Positions 34,376 to 43,318 of a stretch of 64,000 nt of DNA are shown in pieces. This DNA is from Novosphingobium sp. (GTDB lineage Bacteria > Pseudomonadota > Alphaproteobacteria > Sphingomonadales > Sphingomonadaceae): positions 1-64,000 of the forward strand of contig JACKKY010000005.1 in assembly GCA_024236175.1 (NCBI GenBank), given 5' to 3'. The notes under the pieces are model-generated. The model worked only from the letters and a program-made list of their open reading frames with translations. It had not been told where the DNA came from and did not search any database. The translations under genes and the position numbers were made by a program. Every line of letters begins with the position of its first letter. The first letter of the stretch is position 1.

Positions 34376-34391
34376 TCCGGAAGTTTCCGGA
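34376..34391. promoter_or_regulatory. Palindrome TCCGGAA-GT-TTCCGGA between hydratase and amidohydrolase
   Basis: Perfect 7-bp arms with a two-base centre, 28 bases after the hydratase stop and about 110 before the amidohydrolase start. No T-tract follows; it could be an operator for the downstream gene or a weak terminator. Confidence 0.35.
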
Positions 34392-34501
34392 CGGTTCGGC
34401 ATTCCCTTCGGAGCCACCGCAATGGAATACGGCGTTGCCGTGTCCTAGGCGGGACGATGACGAGTCCCTTGCGGGGCCGGGAAGTCTGGAGAGAGTGAGC
34501 C

Positions 34502-35614
34502 ATGGAATACAAAGTCATTTCCGCCGACAACCATATCCTCGAACCGCGCGACCTGTTCATCACGCGCATGCCCGAGGAGTATCGCGACCGGGCGCCTCGC
34601 GTCATGCAGGGAAAAGACGGCGGCGACGGCTGGTCCTTCGACGGCAAGACAGTCGAACGCACGCTGGGTATCGAGGCGACCGCCGGTCGGGCCGTGAAGA
34701 TCAGCGGCTACAAATGGGAAGAGATCCTGCCCGGCAATTACGACGGCGCCGCCCATCTCAAGGATATGCAGGATGCGGGCGTCGATGCCGCGATGCTGTT
34801 TCCCTCCGTTCCGCTGATGGGCTGGTTCATGGGCGACGATCCCTATGCGCTCGCGCTGTTCCAGACCTTCAACGACTGGGTGATCGATGATTTCTGCGCG
34901 CCCGATCCCAAGCGGCTGATCGCCCTGCCGATGATGCCGGTCAATCACGGCATGGACGTGCTGCTCGCCGAGGCCGAGCGGACCCTGAAGAAGGGCGCGA
35001 AGGGGCTGCATATCCCGGTCTATCCCGACAAGCCCTACTGGGATCCCTATTACGATCCGTTCTTCGAGCTGGCGGCGGATGCGGACGTGCCGCTGTGCAT
35101 GCACCGCACTTCGGGTGGCCATGACCCGGCCGGCAAGTCGACATTCCAGTTCAACGTGCCCGGCCTGAACGTCGCGGGTACGGTGCATCGCTTCTTCGCC
35201 GCCGTCGAGCCTTTCACCAAGATGATCTACACCGGTGTGTTCAAGCGGCACCCCAAGCTGAAGATCATGGATGCGGAAGTGAATTTCGGCTGGATCCCGT
35301 TCTGGAAGAACACGCTCGACGAATGCTTCGAAAAGCAGAAGGGCTGGGCCAATTTCCCGATCGAGAACACGCCGAGCGAAGCGCTGGGCAAGAATCTCTT
35401 CGTCACCGTGCTCGATGACAAGCTGGGCTTCGATCTGGTCGAGGACGAGCCCTATCTAGCCGACATGGCCATGTTCTCGACCGACTATCCGCACAGCATC
35501 TGCCTGTGGCCCGATACGCAGGACGACATCGCGCGGGCGACCGTCAACTGCGCGCCGGAAGCCAAGCACAAGATCCTGGCGGGCAACGCCGTGCGGGTCT
35601 TCAACCTGAACTGA
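34502..35614 (+). CDS. Amidohydrolase-superfamily (amidohydrolase_2/ACMSD-like) enzyme
   Basis: A 370-residue TIM-barrel metalloenzyme. The metal ligands D9-x-H11 (SADNHILEP), a mid-chain histidine in LCMHRTSGGH and the late aspartate in FSTDYPHSICLWP are seen. The family decarboxylates or hydrolyses carboxylic acids; related sphingomonad proteins occur in aromatic and lactone catabolism. GGAGAGAGTGAGCC precedes the start. Its stop lies only five bases from the convergent DUF389 gene. Confidence 0.87.
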   Translation: MEYKVISADNHILEPRDLFITRMPEEYRDRAPRVMQGKDGGDGWSFDGKTVERTLGIEATAGRAVKISGYKWEEILPGNYDGAAHLKDMQDAGVDAAMLFPSVPLMGWFMGDDPYALALFQTFNDWVIDDFCAPDPKRLIALPMMPVNHGMDVLLAEAERTLKKGAKGLHIPVYPDKPYWDPYYDPFFELAADADVPLCMHRTSGGHDPAGKSTFQFNVPGLNVAGTVHRFFAAVEPFTKMIYTGVFKRHPKLKIMDAEVNFGWIPFWKNTLDECFEKQKGWANFPIENTPSEALGKNLFVTVLDDKLGFDLVEDEPYLADMAMFSTDYPHSICLWPDTQDDIARATVNCAPEAKHKILAGNAVRVFNLN

Positions 35615-35619
35615 TCGGC

Positions 35620-37356
35620 TTACCGACTGGCGGGAGCGGAGGGCGCTGCCCTGGCTTCCGCCTTTTCCTTCGCCTTGGCCTCGGCTTTCGCCTTTGCTTC
35701 GGCTTTCGCCCTGGCGGCTTCCTCGGCAAGTCTTGTCGGGCTCGGCGCATAGACGCCGATCACGGCGATGTCCTGAGCGTCCCTGTCGTCCTTTTCCGGA
35801 GCCTCGCGGCGGGCGACGATGATGCCTGCCGCACGGATCGCCTTGTAGAGCTTGTCGGCGGCGTCGCCCTCGGGCGCGGTCAGCACCACCTTGGTCATGC
35901 CCCAGCGTTGCAGCGCCCAGATCGCAAGGTCTGACGAGACGGTGTCCTCCGGCTCGTCGCTGTCCTTGTCAGCCTCGGGGGGCGCTTCGCCCAGCAGCAC
36001 GCGAAATTCCGACACGGCCGGCGGGATGATCATGACCGTCCACGGGTCGTCGTTGGCGTTGGCCTGCCGTTCGGCGAGCGCGTAATCGGCGAGCGTCCAC
36101 TCCGGTGCCGGCACGGGCTCGAGATAGACCGTGCGGCCCGTGCGGTTGGTCCAGATCGCGCGCGTCGGCAGGCCGATGCTGCCGCGTATCCTGTCGACGG
36201 GCGGCACGTCCGCGGAGAGGCCGGCGACGGTGCGTTCCATCGCGGCGTCGACGATCGCGCGGGTCTGGGATTCCAGGTCGGCGGCAAGCACCTGCTGGAG
36301 GTTGATCGTGACCTTTTCTCCCAGTTCCTCGGCCAGGCGCTTTTCCGCATCCTTTACCGCGTTGCTGGTGTAGCGCGGCGTGACGACCAGCGCTTCCACC
36401 CGCGGGTCGCTGAACAGCGGCCAGCTCACTTCGAGCTGGGCGATGCGGGCGCTGGATTCACCCGTCGCCTCGAGGATCGCGGTGCGTGCCGCGGATTGCA
36501 TCGATGCTTCGTGCTTGATGCGTATCAGCGTCATCGAAAGCGGTGTCGCCAGGGCTAGAAAGGCCGCGAACAGCACAGCCAGGTATCGTGGCGTCATCTC
36601 GACCGAGCGCAACGGACGCGCGGCGCCGCTGAGCCGGGCAATCAGCGCGAAAGCGAAAGTGATCGCCGCCAGGTTCGTAAGGAAAAGCAGGAATGCGCCC
36701 AGTGCGAAGCGTATCTCCAGCACGCCCAGTCCGTAGCCCAGCGTCGCCAGTGGCGGCATCAGCGCGGTTGCGATGGCGACGCCGATCGCGGTGCCGCCCT
36801 TGCCGATTACCGTGGCGTAGCCGCCGGCGATGCCGGAGAACAGCGCCACCGCGAGATCGAGCAGGGTCGGCTGGGTGCGCGCCAGGATTTCCGGCGTGGC
36901 GTTGCGGATCGGGCTCAGCCAGGTGACCAGCATGCCGGTGAGGATGCCGATGGCGGCACCGACCATCACCACGCGGGCGGCGTCGCGAATGCGGTGGCCG
37001 TCGATCGAGGAGAAGCCGAAGCCGAGCGAGGCGATCGGGCTCATCAGCGGAGAAATCAGCATCGCGCCGATGACGACGGCGGTGGAAGACTGCAGCAGGC
37101 CGAGCGTGGCAATGCCCGCGGACAGCGCGCACATCAGGATGTAGCCGCTGGTCAGTTCGGCATCGGTGTGCACGGACTGGCGCAGGGTCTTGGCCTCTGC
37201 CGAGGTGAGCTCCGGCAGCAGCACCGCGCGGGCGATGCGGATGCGCAGGAACCGCGCCCAGACCTTGATCGGGTGAGGACGACGGCGCTCGCCCCCGTTC
37301 TCCTTGGGCTGCGGCTCGGTCACCGGGGCCGCGTCGGAAGTCGTGGTGGCATTCAT
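35620..37356 (-). CDS. DUF389 membrane protein with Lys/Ala repeat tail
   Basis: A 578-residue protein: DUF389 membrane core with about six helices (residues ~70-280; landmark IGAMLISPLMSPIASLGFGF), then a large soluble domain to about 540, then a repetitive tail rich in AKAEAKAKAEAKAKEKAEAR. No function is established for DUF389. Its start overlaps the stop of the antiporter gene (ATGA), so they are cotranslated and may function together. The repeat tail is probably coiled-coil or disordered. Confidence 0.83.
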   Translation of the reverse strand: MNATTTSDAAPVTEPQPKENGGERRRPHPIKVWARFLRIRIARAVLLPELTSAEAKTLRQSVHTDAELTSGYILMCALSAGIATLGLLQSSTAVVIGAMLISPLMSPIASLGFGFSSIDGHRIRDAARVVMVGAAIGILTGMLVTWLSPIRNATPEILARTQPTLLDLAVALFSGIAGGYATVIGKGGTAIGVAIATALMPPLATLGYGLGVLEIRFALGAFLLFLTNLAAITFAFALIARLSGAARPLRSVEMTPRYLAVLFAAFLALATPLSMTLIRIKHEASMQSAARTAILEATGESSARIAQLEVSWPLFSDPRVEALVVTPRYTSNAVKDAEKRLAEELGEKVTINLQQVLAADLESQTRAIVDAAMERTVAGLSADVPPVDRIRGSIGLPTRAIWTNRTGRTVYLEPVPAPEWTLADYALAERQANANDDPWTVMIIPPAVSEFRVLLGEAPPEADKDSDEPEDTVSSDLAIWALQRWGMTKVVLTAPEGDAADKLYKAIRAAGIIVARREAPEKDDRDAQDIAVIGVYAPSPTRLAEEAARAKAEAKAKAEAKAKEKAEARAAPSAPASR

Positions 37357-38633
37357 ACCGGTACTCCTTCGACATCCGACGTCCGGCCGGCCTTGATCCT
37401 GCGGATCAGCCAGCCGATGCTGCCGCCCTGCACAACCACGGCGAACAGCACGACCGCGTAGGTGGCGGCGAGGATCGTCGTCCGGATCGGGCTATCGGGA
37501 AGCGAGAGGGCCAGCGCGACCGATATGCCGCCCCTGAGCCCGCCCCACACCAGCGTCGGGAAGGCCAGGGGCCCCATGTCGATCATCCGTTTCATGGCGA
37601 AAAGCGGCACGCCGACCGAGATGGCCCTCGCAGCCATCACCAGGACGATCGTGCATAGGCCTGCGAGCAGCAGCCGGCCTTCGAATGCGAGCGCGATCAC
37701 TTCCAGCCCGATAAGCAGGAACAGCACCGCATTGAGAATCTCGTCGATCAGCGCCCAGAACTTGATGAGATAGTCCTGCGTCTCGTCGCTCATCGCATGG
37801 GTGACGCCGGCATTGCCGATGATCAGCCCGGCTACCGCCATCGCGACCGGGCCGCTGACATGAAGGGCGAGGGCGAGACTGTAGCCGCCCATGACCACCG
37901 CAAGGCTGATCAGCACCTCGATATTGTATTCGTCGATGCTGCGCATGGCGCGAAAGGCGATCCAGCCGGTGACGAGGCCGAGCAGTGCGCCGCCTCCTGC
38001 CTCCTGCAGGAAATGTCCGGCGGCAAGCGACAGGCTGAACGGTTCGGTTCCCAGTGCGATCGACAGCAGGATCGTGAAGACGACGACCCCGACGCCGTCG
38101 TTGAACAGGCTCTCCCCGGCGACGGTGGCCTGCAGGGTCTGCGGCATGGCGGCGCGCTTCATCACGCCCATCACCGCAACCGGGTCGGTCGGGCTGATCA
38201 GCGCCCCGAACACGAAGCACCAGATCAGCGGCATGCCGATGCCGAGAGCGCCGGTAATGGCGTGGAAGGCGAAACCGACCAGCAGTGTGGAGATCATCAC
38301 GCCGATGGTGCTGAACACCAGGATCGGCCAGCGCCCCTTGCGCAGATGCGCCCAGTCGACATGCAAGGCGCCGGCGAACAGCAGGAAGGAGAGCATGCCT
38401 TCCATCAGCGTCGTGTGGAAATCGATATCGCGCAGGAAGGTGGACAGCTGGTCGGCCAGGTCACTTTGCGGCATGATCCGGTCGATCGCGACCACCAGCA
38501 TCGAAGCCACAGCGCCCATCACCGTCAGCCCGACGGTTGACGGAAGCTTGAGCAGGCGGTGGTTGAGATAGCCCAGTGCGGCGGCCAGGACGATCAGGAT
38601 AGCAGCCGCATCGAATGCCGAGAGTTCATGCAT
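37353..38633 (-). CDS. CPA1-type cation:proton antiporter (NhaP-like)
   Basis: A 426-residue protein with about twelve hydrophobic helices. The ion-translocation signature is intact: SPTDPVAVMGVMK and GESLFNDGVGVVVF, carrying the paired acidic residues of CPA1 exchangers. A short C-terminal tail is basic. It exchanges Na+ or K+ for H+ across the inner membrane. It is followed without gap by the DUF389 gene. Confidence 0.9.
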   Translation of the reverse strand: MHELSAFDAAAILIVLAAALGYLNHRLLKLPSTVGLTVMGAVASMLVVAIDRIMPQSDLADQLSTFLRDIDFHTTLMEGMLSFLLFAGALHVDWAHLRKGRWPILVFSTIGVMISTLLVGFAFHAITGALGIGMPLIWCFVFGALISPTDPVAVMGVMKRAAMPQTLQATVAGESLFNDGVGVVVFTILLSIALGTEPFSLSLAAGHFLQEAGGGALLGLVTGWIAFRAMRSIDEYNIEVLISLAVVMGGYSLALALHVSGPVAMAVAGLIIGNAGVTHAMSDETQDYLIKFWALIDEILNAVLFLLIGLEVIALAFEGRLLLAGLCTIVLVMAARAISVGVPLFAMKRMIDMGPLAFPTLVWGGLRGGISVALALSLPDSPIRTTILAATYAVVLFAVVVQGGSIGWLIRRIKAGRTSDVEGVPV

Positions 38634-38797
38634 GATCGCCCGCTTTTAGCCGTGCCGGGCGCAATTTCCTAGCAGGCTTGATCATGGGCGAGGCGCAAAA
38701 CGCTTGAATCGAATCCGAAAAGCTGGAAGCTTTGCAAGGCAAAGCACGGCGCCCCGGGATCACAGTCCGCTGGGATCGATGGGAGGGGGAAGTTGCC

Positions 38798-40066
38798 GTG
38801 GCTTCGATGCTGACAAGAGAGGATCGGGTAACGGACATGGCGGCGACGCAGCTCACGGCAGCGCAGATACCCGACCACATTCCGCCCGAGTGCGTCTGGG
38901 ACAACGATTTCTCGGCTTTCCTGGCAGAGGGCGACGATCCCTATCGCGCCGGCGGCCGGCTGCATGACGGTCCGGGCGTCATCTGGGCGACCAACGCCTC
39001 GTTCGGGATGCCGTCCTGGATTTTCACCCATCACCGGACGGTGCAGGAAGGGTTCGCCAACGCGAAGAAATTCTCGAGCCTGCGCGGACCGCTGACCGAA
39101 GCGGTGATGGACCCGGGGTGGATGCTGCTTCCGGTCGAATCCGATGCGCCGTTCCACCAGCATTATCGGCAGGTCTTGCGCCCGTTCTTCACGCCTGAGG
39201 CGATCGATGCCCGCCAGGCAGAAGTGCAGGCGCTGACCGACCGGTTGATCGACGCTTTCATCGACCGCGGCGAATGCGAGTTCGTCGGCGAATTCGCCTC
39301 GATCCTGCCCAACGCCATGGTGGTCTCGCTGATGGGGCTGCCGCAGGAGATGCTGCACCAGTTCCTCGAATGGGAGGAAACCGCGATCCACGGCAACAGC
39401 CATGCGGAACAACTGAGCGCAGGCATCGCCATCCACGACTACCTCAGGGACTTCATCGCCGAGCAGCAACGCACCGGCGAGCCCGCGTCCGAGCTGATGG
39501 CGGCGATCCTGGCCGGGCAGATGGCGGACCGGCCGTTCAACCAGGACGAGATCCTTGGCGTCGTCTACCTCCTGTTCATCGCCGGGCTCGACACGGTCTT
39601 TTCCTCGATGGGCTGGATGATGAAACATCTCGCTACCGATCCGGCCCTGCAGGACCGGTTGCGCAACAATCCGCAGGACATGCCCGCCGCGGTCGATGAG
39701 TTCACCCGCGCTTTCGGTGTCAGCGCGCCGTCGCGGATTGTCGCCGAGGATCTGGTGTTCGAAGGCGTGCCGATGAAGAAGGGCGAGCATATCCTGCTTC
39801 CCACCTATCTGGCCGGGCGCGATCCTCGCGCGTTCCCCGACCCGCATGTGATCGATATCGACAGGCGGCCGCGCCACGTCACATTCGGCCTCGGCTCGCA
39901 CCTGTGCATCGGCATCCACCTCGCCAAGCGCGAGATGAAGATCATGATCGAGACGTTCCTGCGGCGGATGAACAACATCCGCGTCGCGGAAGACAAGCCT
40001 TGCACATATCATACGTCGAACACGATCGGGCTCGATTGCCTGCCTCTGGAATGGGACCCGATCTGA
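38798..40066 (+). CDS. Cytochrome P450
   Basis: A P450 with haem loop FGLGSHLCIGIHLAKRE (C370 from the chosen start), canonical I-helix FIAGLDTVFS and a K-helix motif read as DEFTRAF, where ExxR is replaced by the D/E-FTR form found in CYP-like relatives. The start was placed at GTG 38798, which has GGAGGGGGAAG in front; ATG 38807 and ATG 38837 (MAATQLTAAQIP) are alternatives giving 419 and 409 residues. It is followed after 28 bases by an extended SDR, probably cotranscribed. Confidence 0.88.
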   Translation: MASMLTREDRVTDMAATQLTAAQIPDHIPPECVWDNDFSAFLAEGDDPYRAGGRLHDGPGVIWATNASFGMPSWIFTHHRTVQEGFANAKKFSSLRGPLTEAVMDPGWMLLPVESDAPFHQHYRQVLRPFFTPEAIDARQAEVQALTDRLIDAFIDRGECEFVGEFASILPNAMVVSLMGLPQEMLHQFLEWEETAIHGNSHAEQLSAGIAIHDYLRDFIAEQQRTGEPASELMAAILAGQMADRPFNQDEILGVVYLLFIAGLDTVFSSMGWMMKHLATDPALQDRLRNNPQDMPAAVDEFTRAFGVSAPSRIVAEDLVFEGVPMKKGEHILLPTYLAGRDPRAFPDPHVIDIDRRPRHVTFGLGSHLCIGIHLAKREMKIMIETFLRRMNNIRVAEDKPCTYHTSNTIGLDCLPLEWDPI

Positions 40067-40094
40067 AGCCGGAAGGCGGGGAGGAAGCTGAAAC

Positions 40095-41006
40095 ATGAAA
40101 ACCCTGATCGTGGGCGGGACCGGCTTTGTCGGCGGGCATACGGCGTTGTATTTCAAGGACCTGGGCCACGATGTCACCATCATGTCCCGTTCCGCGCCGC
40201 GAGGTACCTCGCGGCTGAACGACCTGCCGTTCGTGGCCGGAAACTACATCGAGGAGCAATTCGACGATGGCCGGCTGGAAGGATACGACTGGCTGATCTT
40301 CGCCGCCGGCAGCGACATGGGAACCTTTCCCCCGGACGGTTCGGTCAGCGAGGCGGAGTATTTCGAGAAGGCGAATATCGAAGCGTTGCCGCGCTTCTTC
40401 GAGCAGGCGAAGAAAGCCGGGATTTCCCGGGCGGTCTACATGGGCAGCTTCTATTCCTTCGTCGCTCCCGAAAATATCGAGAAGATCCCCTATGTTCGCT
40501 CACGCCATCTGTCGGACGCAGCGATCCGGGCGCTGAGTTCGCCGTCCTTCAACGTCTGCAGCTGTGCGCTGCCCTGGATCGTCGGCTACACGCCGGGCTT
40601 GCCCGTGCCGCATTGGGAAGCGCTCACCCGCTATGCGCAGGGCAAGCTGGAAGGCGTGCCGGAATTCGCTCCGCCGGGCGGTGCGAACTTCATGAGCTGC
40701 CGGTCCATCGCGGAGGCCATGCTGGGCGGGCTCGAACGCGGCGAGTCCGGCAAGTCCTACCTTGTCGGCGATGTGAATCTCAGCTGGAAGCAGTTCTTCG
40801 AGACGTGGTTCAAGGCGGCGGGCCGTCCGCGCGATCTGGAAGTGCGGACCGGCCATCCGATCATCCCGGATTTCGCGCTGACCTATCTCAGCTTCGGCTC
40901 CACCGATTACGAACCGCCGGCCGAGGAAACGGCCCAGCTCGGCTACCAGAGGGGAGTGCTTCCGCAGGAAGTCGAAGACTGCGTGAAGTATTACAGCACC
41001 CTCTAG
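40095..41006 (+). CDS. Extended SDR (NAD-dependent epimerase/dehydratase-like)
   Basis: A 303-residue extended SDR. The nucleotide motif GGTGFVGGHTA opens the protein. The expected YxxxK pair reads Y133-V-R-S-R137, with arginine in place of lysine, so either catalysis is altered or this is an atypical NmrA/epimerase relative. The start is preceded by GGGGAGGAAGC. Probable operon with the P450 before it; the P450 may hydroxylate and this protein act on the product. It is convergent with the GalT-like gene. Confidence 0.78.
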   Translation: MKTLIVGGTGFVGGHTALYFKDLGHDVTIMSRSAPRGTSRLNDLPFVAGNYIEEQFDDGRLEGYDWLIFAAGSDMGTFPPDGSVSEAEYFEKANIEALPRFFEQAKKAGISRAVYMGSFYSFVAPENIEKIPYVRSRHLSDAAIRALSSPSFNVCSCALPWIVGYTPGLPVPHWEALTRYAQGKLEGVPEFAPPGGANFMSCRSIAEAMLGGLERGESGKSYLVGDVNLSWKQFFETWFKAAGRPRDLEVRTGHPIIPDFALTYLSFGSTDYEPPAEETAQLGYQRGVLPQEVEDCVKYYSTL

Positions 41007-41042
41007 GGGCCAGCTTGCGACCTCGCCGGGAGGATCTGTCGG

Positions 41043-42020
41043 CTACAACGCCTCGCGCAGTTGCCGGGCACAATCCTCCGGGCGCAACGGGTTGACCGAA
41101 ATTCCCGAGATCAGTTCGAATCCTCCGGGCGTGGTGAGATCGGGAACGATCCGGATGCTCCAGTGCGCTGCCCGTTCCGTGTTGTCCGGCACCGCTCCGG
41201 GTTCGAACACGACATTGCATGCCGGGGCGCCGGCGGCCGATGCCAGCCTGCGCAAGGCACTCTGGAGCAGCGGGGCGAGTGCGGCGCGCTCCTGCGCGTC
41301 GGCCTGCGAGAAGCAGGGCCGGTGGCAGCGAGGCACGATCCATTGTTCGAAAGGACTGCCGGCCGCGAAAGGCGCCAGCAGGGCGAAGCATTGCGTAAGC
41401 TCGACCAGCCGTGTGCCCGCTTCCACTTCGCGGTCCAGTTCCGCGCAGGTCGCACATGCCTGCTGGTCTTCGTGGCGTCCGCTCGCCCATGCCAGCGCCG
41501 ATGCGACGCGCGGCGGCACGAGGGGCAGGGCGACGAGCTGCGAATGGGAATGGCCCTGCGACGCGCCTGCTCCCCTACCGTGATTGCGGAACAGCTGCAC
41601 CGAGCGGATGCCGGGAAGCGCCAGCGCGGCGCAATAGCGGCGGTGCCAGGTCTCGACGAGCGCGGCCATGTCCTGCTCCGGGAGGTCCGGCAAGTCGGCA
41701 TCGTGCTGCGGCGTCTCGACGATGACTTCGTGGTGGCCATATCCGGAGGCAAGGGGGTCGGTTGGTGGCCCGTCGGCGTCGGACAGGATCGGGTACTTGT
41801 TGGGCACCACGCGGGTAAGCCAGCCCACCGCGTCGGCGGATGGCGTCTCTTCGATGATCGGCGGCAGCATGCCTTCGTTGCCCGGGCAGAACGGGCAAGC
41901 GGGATCCACATCGACCCGTTCGCGCTTGCCGGCGGCCTTGCCTGCGTGGGGCCGCTTGCCCCTGTCGGGCGCGATGATGGCCCAGCGGCCGTTCGTCGCG
42001 TCCTGCCGGAATTCGCTCAT
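41043..42020 (-). CDS. Galactose-1-phosphate uridylyltransferase-like protein (HIT-type)
   Basis: A 325-residue GalT-family protein. The zinc-type CPFCPGNE motif is at residues 42-49, and the active-site histidine triad reads GASQGHSHSQ, where GalT has H-P-H-G-Q; an H-S-H-S-Q form also occurs in related nucleotidyl phosphorylases. No galK or galE is present, so strict galactose catabolism is unlikely. Its partner appears to be the TreT-like gene 10 bases upstream on the same strand. A hexose-1-phosphate nucleotidyl transfer role is inferred. Confidence 0.83.
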   Translation of the reverse strand: MSEFRQDATNGRWAIIAPDRGKRPHAGKAAGKRERVDVDPACPFCPGNEGMLPPIIEETPSADAVGWLTRVVPNKYPILSDADGPPTDPLASGYGHHEVIVETPQHDADLPDLPEQDMAALVETWHRRYCAALALPGIRSVQLFRNHGRGAGASQGHSHSQLVALPLVPPRVASALAWASGRHEDQQACATCAELDREVEAGTRLVELTQCFALLAPFAAGSPFEQWIVPRCHRPCFSQADAQERAALAPLLQSALRRLASAAGAPACNVVFEPGAVPDNTERAAHWSIRIVPDLTTPGGFELISGISVNPLRPEDCARQLREAL

Positions 42021-42030
42021 CGGCCCGGTC

Positions 42031-43287
42031 CTAGCGGCTGGGATCGCTCTGCCCGGTCAGGGTGAAATGGGCTTCGAACGATCCGAAAATGTCGAGCCAG
42101 TCTTCCATCAGCCGGGTCATCAGGAACTTTGAACGCACGGATTCGCGCGCCCTGTGGCCCATCACGTTGCGCAGTTGCGGATCCTTCAGCAGCTGGACGA
42201 TGCGGCTGGCCGCGTCCTCCACGCTGTCGACCAGGAAGCCGTTCACGCCGTCCTCGATCTGGTGCCTGATGCCGCCGACATTCCCGCCGATCACGGCGGC
42301 GCCTTTCCACATCGCCTCGGTCACGGTCAGGCCGAAGCCTTCTCGGGTCGATTTCTGGAGCACCACGGCGGCCCGGCGCTGCAGCGCGTTGACCAGCGCG
42401 GAGTCCTGGACCGACAGGATAATGATGCGCTCTTCCCGGCAACTGCACAGCGATTCGAAGATTTCCTGGCCCTCGGGATCGTCGGTCGCGACATTGCCGA
42501 CCATCACCAGCGTCGCGTCCACCTCTTTGCGGGCGATCTTGAAGGCCTCGATCACACCGCGCGGGTCCTTCCACTTGTCGAAGCGGGAAATCTGCACGAC
42601 CAGGGGCAAGTCGGTCGGGATGTCGTAATGATCGAACCGGTCGTCGATCTCGTCCTCCGTCAGTTCCTTGTTGGTGGTGGAGAAGGGGTTGATGGCCGGC
42701 ATGATGAAACGCTGCGGCGACCTCAGGTTCTGGGCATATTCTGGAAGCGAGAGCACCACCGCGTCATAGCGCTCGACGAAGCCGCAGAGGTAGGACCACA
42801 GCTCCGGATCGGGGCGCGACATGTCGACATGGCAGCGCCAGATCCACGGCGCCTTCTTTCGAAAATGATCGATCAGGGGCAGCGGCTGGGGATCGTGGAC
42901 GACCACCAGATCGTGATCGAGATGCATGCGCGCGGCGTTTTCGAACACCACTTCCTCGTAGATGTCCTTCTTGAGGTCGCTGAAGTTGATTTCCCCGCCC
43001 TGCAGCGCGTTGTGCATCTTCTTGGTGATGCTGAAGAAGTCGGGCCGTCCCTGGATTACGCGCCAGCCGGTGCGGATTCCGGCGGTGTTCATCAGCAGCG
43101 TGAGCGACGAGAGTATCTCGGCAACGCCGCCGCCATAATAGGTGGAATTCACGTTGATGACATGCAGGTCGCTGAGCCGCTCGGCCTTGCGCATGATCCT
43201 TTCGATCGCTTCGTTTCCGACAAGTGGTTCGTAAGTCTCGACGCTCGGCAGGCTGGGGCCCTGCGGTTGGCTCGATCGGATATCCAT
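42031..43287 (-). CDS. GT4-family glycosyltransferase, trehalose synthase (TreT)-like
   Basis: A 418-residue GT-B fold enzyme. The N-terminal NVNSTYYGGGVAEILSSL stretch, the ISRFDKWKDP start of the second domain and the donor motif STREGFGLTVTEAMWKG are characteristic of TreT-type trehalose glycosyltransferring synthase, which joins NDP-glucose to glucose. The upstream GalT-like enzyme could feed NDP-sugars. The gene is cotranscribed with it (10-base gap). Trehalose production is a plausible osmoprotection function. Confidence 0.82.
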   Translation of the reverse strand: MDIRSSQPQGPSLPSVETYEPLVGNEAIERIMRKAERLSDLHVINVNSTYYGGGVAEILSSLTLLMNTAGIRTGWRVIQGRPDFFSITKKMHNALQGGEINFSDLKKDIYEEVVFENAARMHLDHDLVVVHDPQPLPLIDHFRKKAPWIWRCHVDMSRPDPELWSYLCGFVERYDAVVLSLPEYAQNLRSPQRFIMPAINPFSTTNKELTEDEIDDRFDHYDIPTDLPLVVQISRFDKWKDPRGVIEAFKIARKEVDATLVMVGNVATDDPEGQEIFESLCSCREERIIILSVQDSALVNALQRRAAVVLQKSTREGFGLTVTEAMWKGAAVIGGNVGGIRHQIEDGVNGFLVDSVEDAASRIVQLLKDPQLRNVMGHRARESVRSKFLMTRLMEDWLDIFGSFEAHFTLTGQSDPSR

Positions 43288-43318
43288 GAATGCTTTACTC
43301 CATGCGACGTGAACGCGC

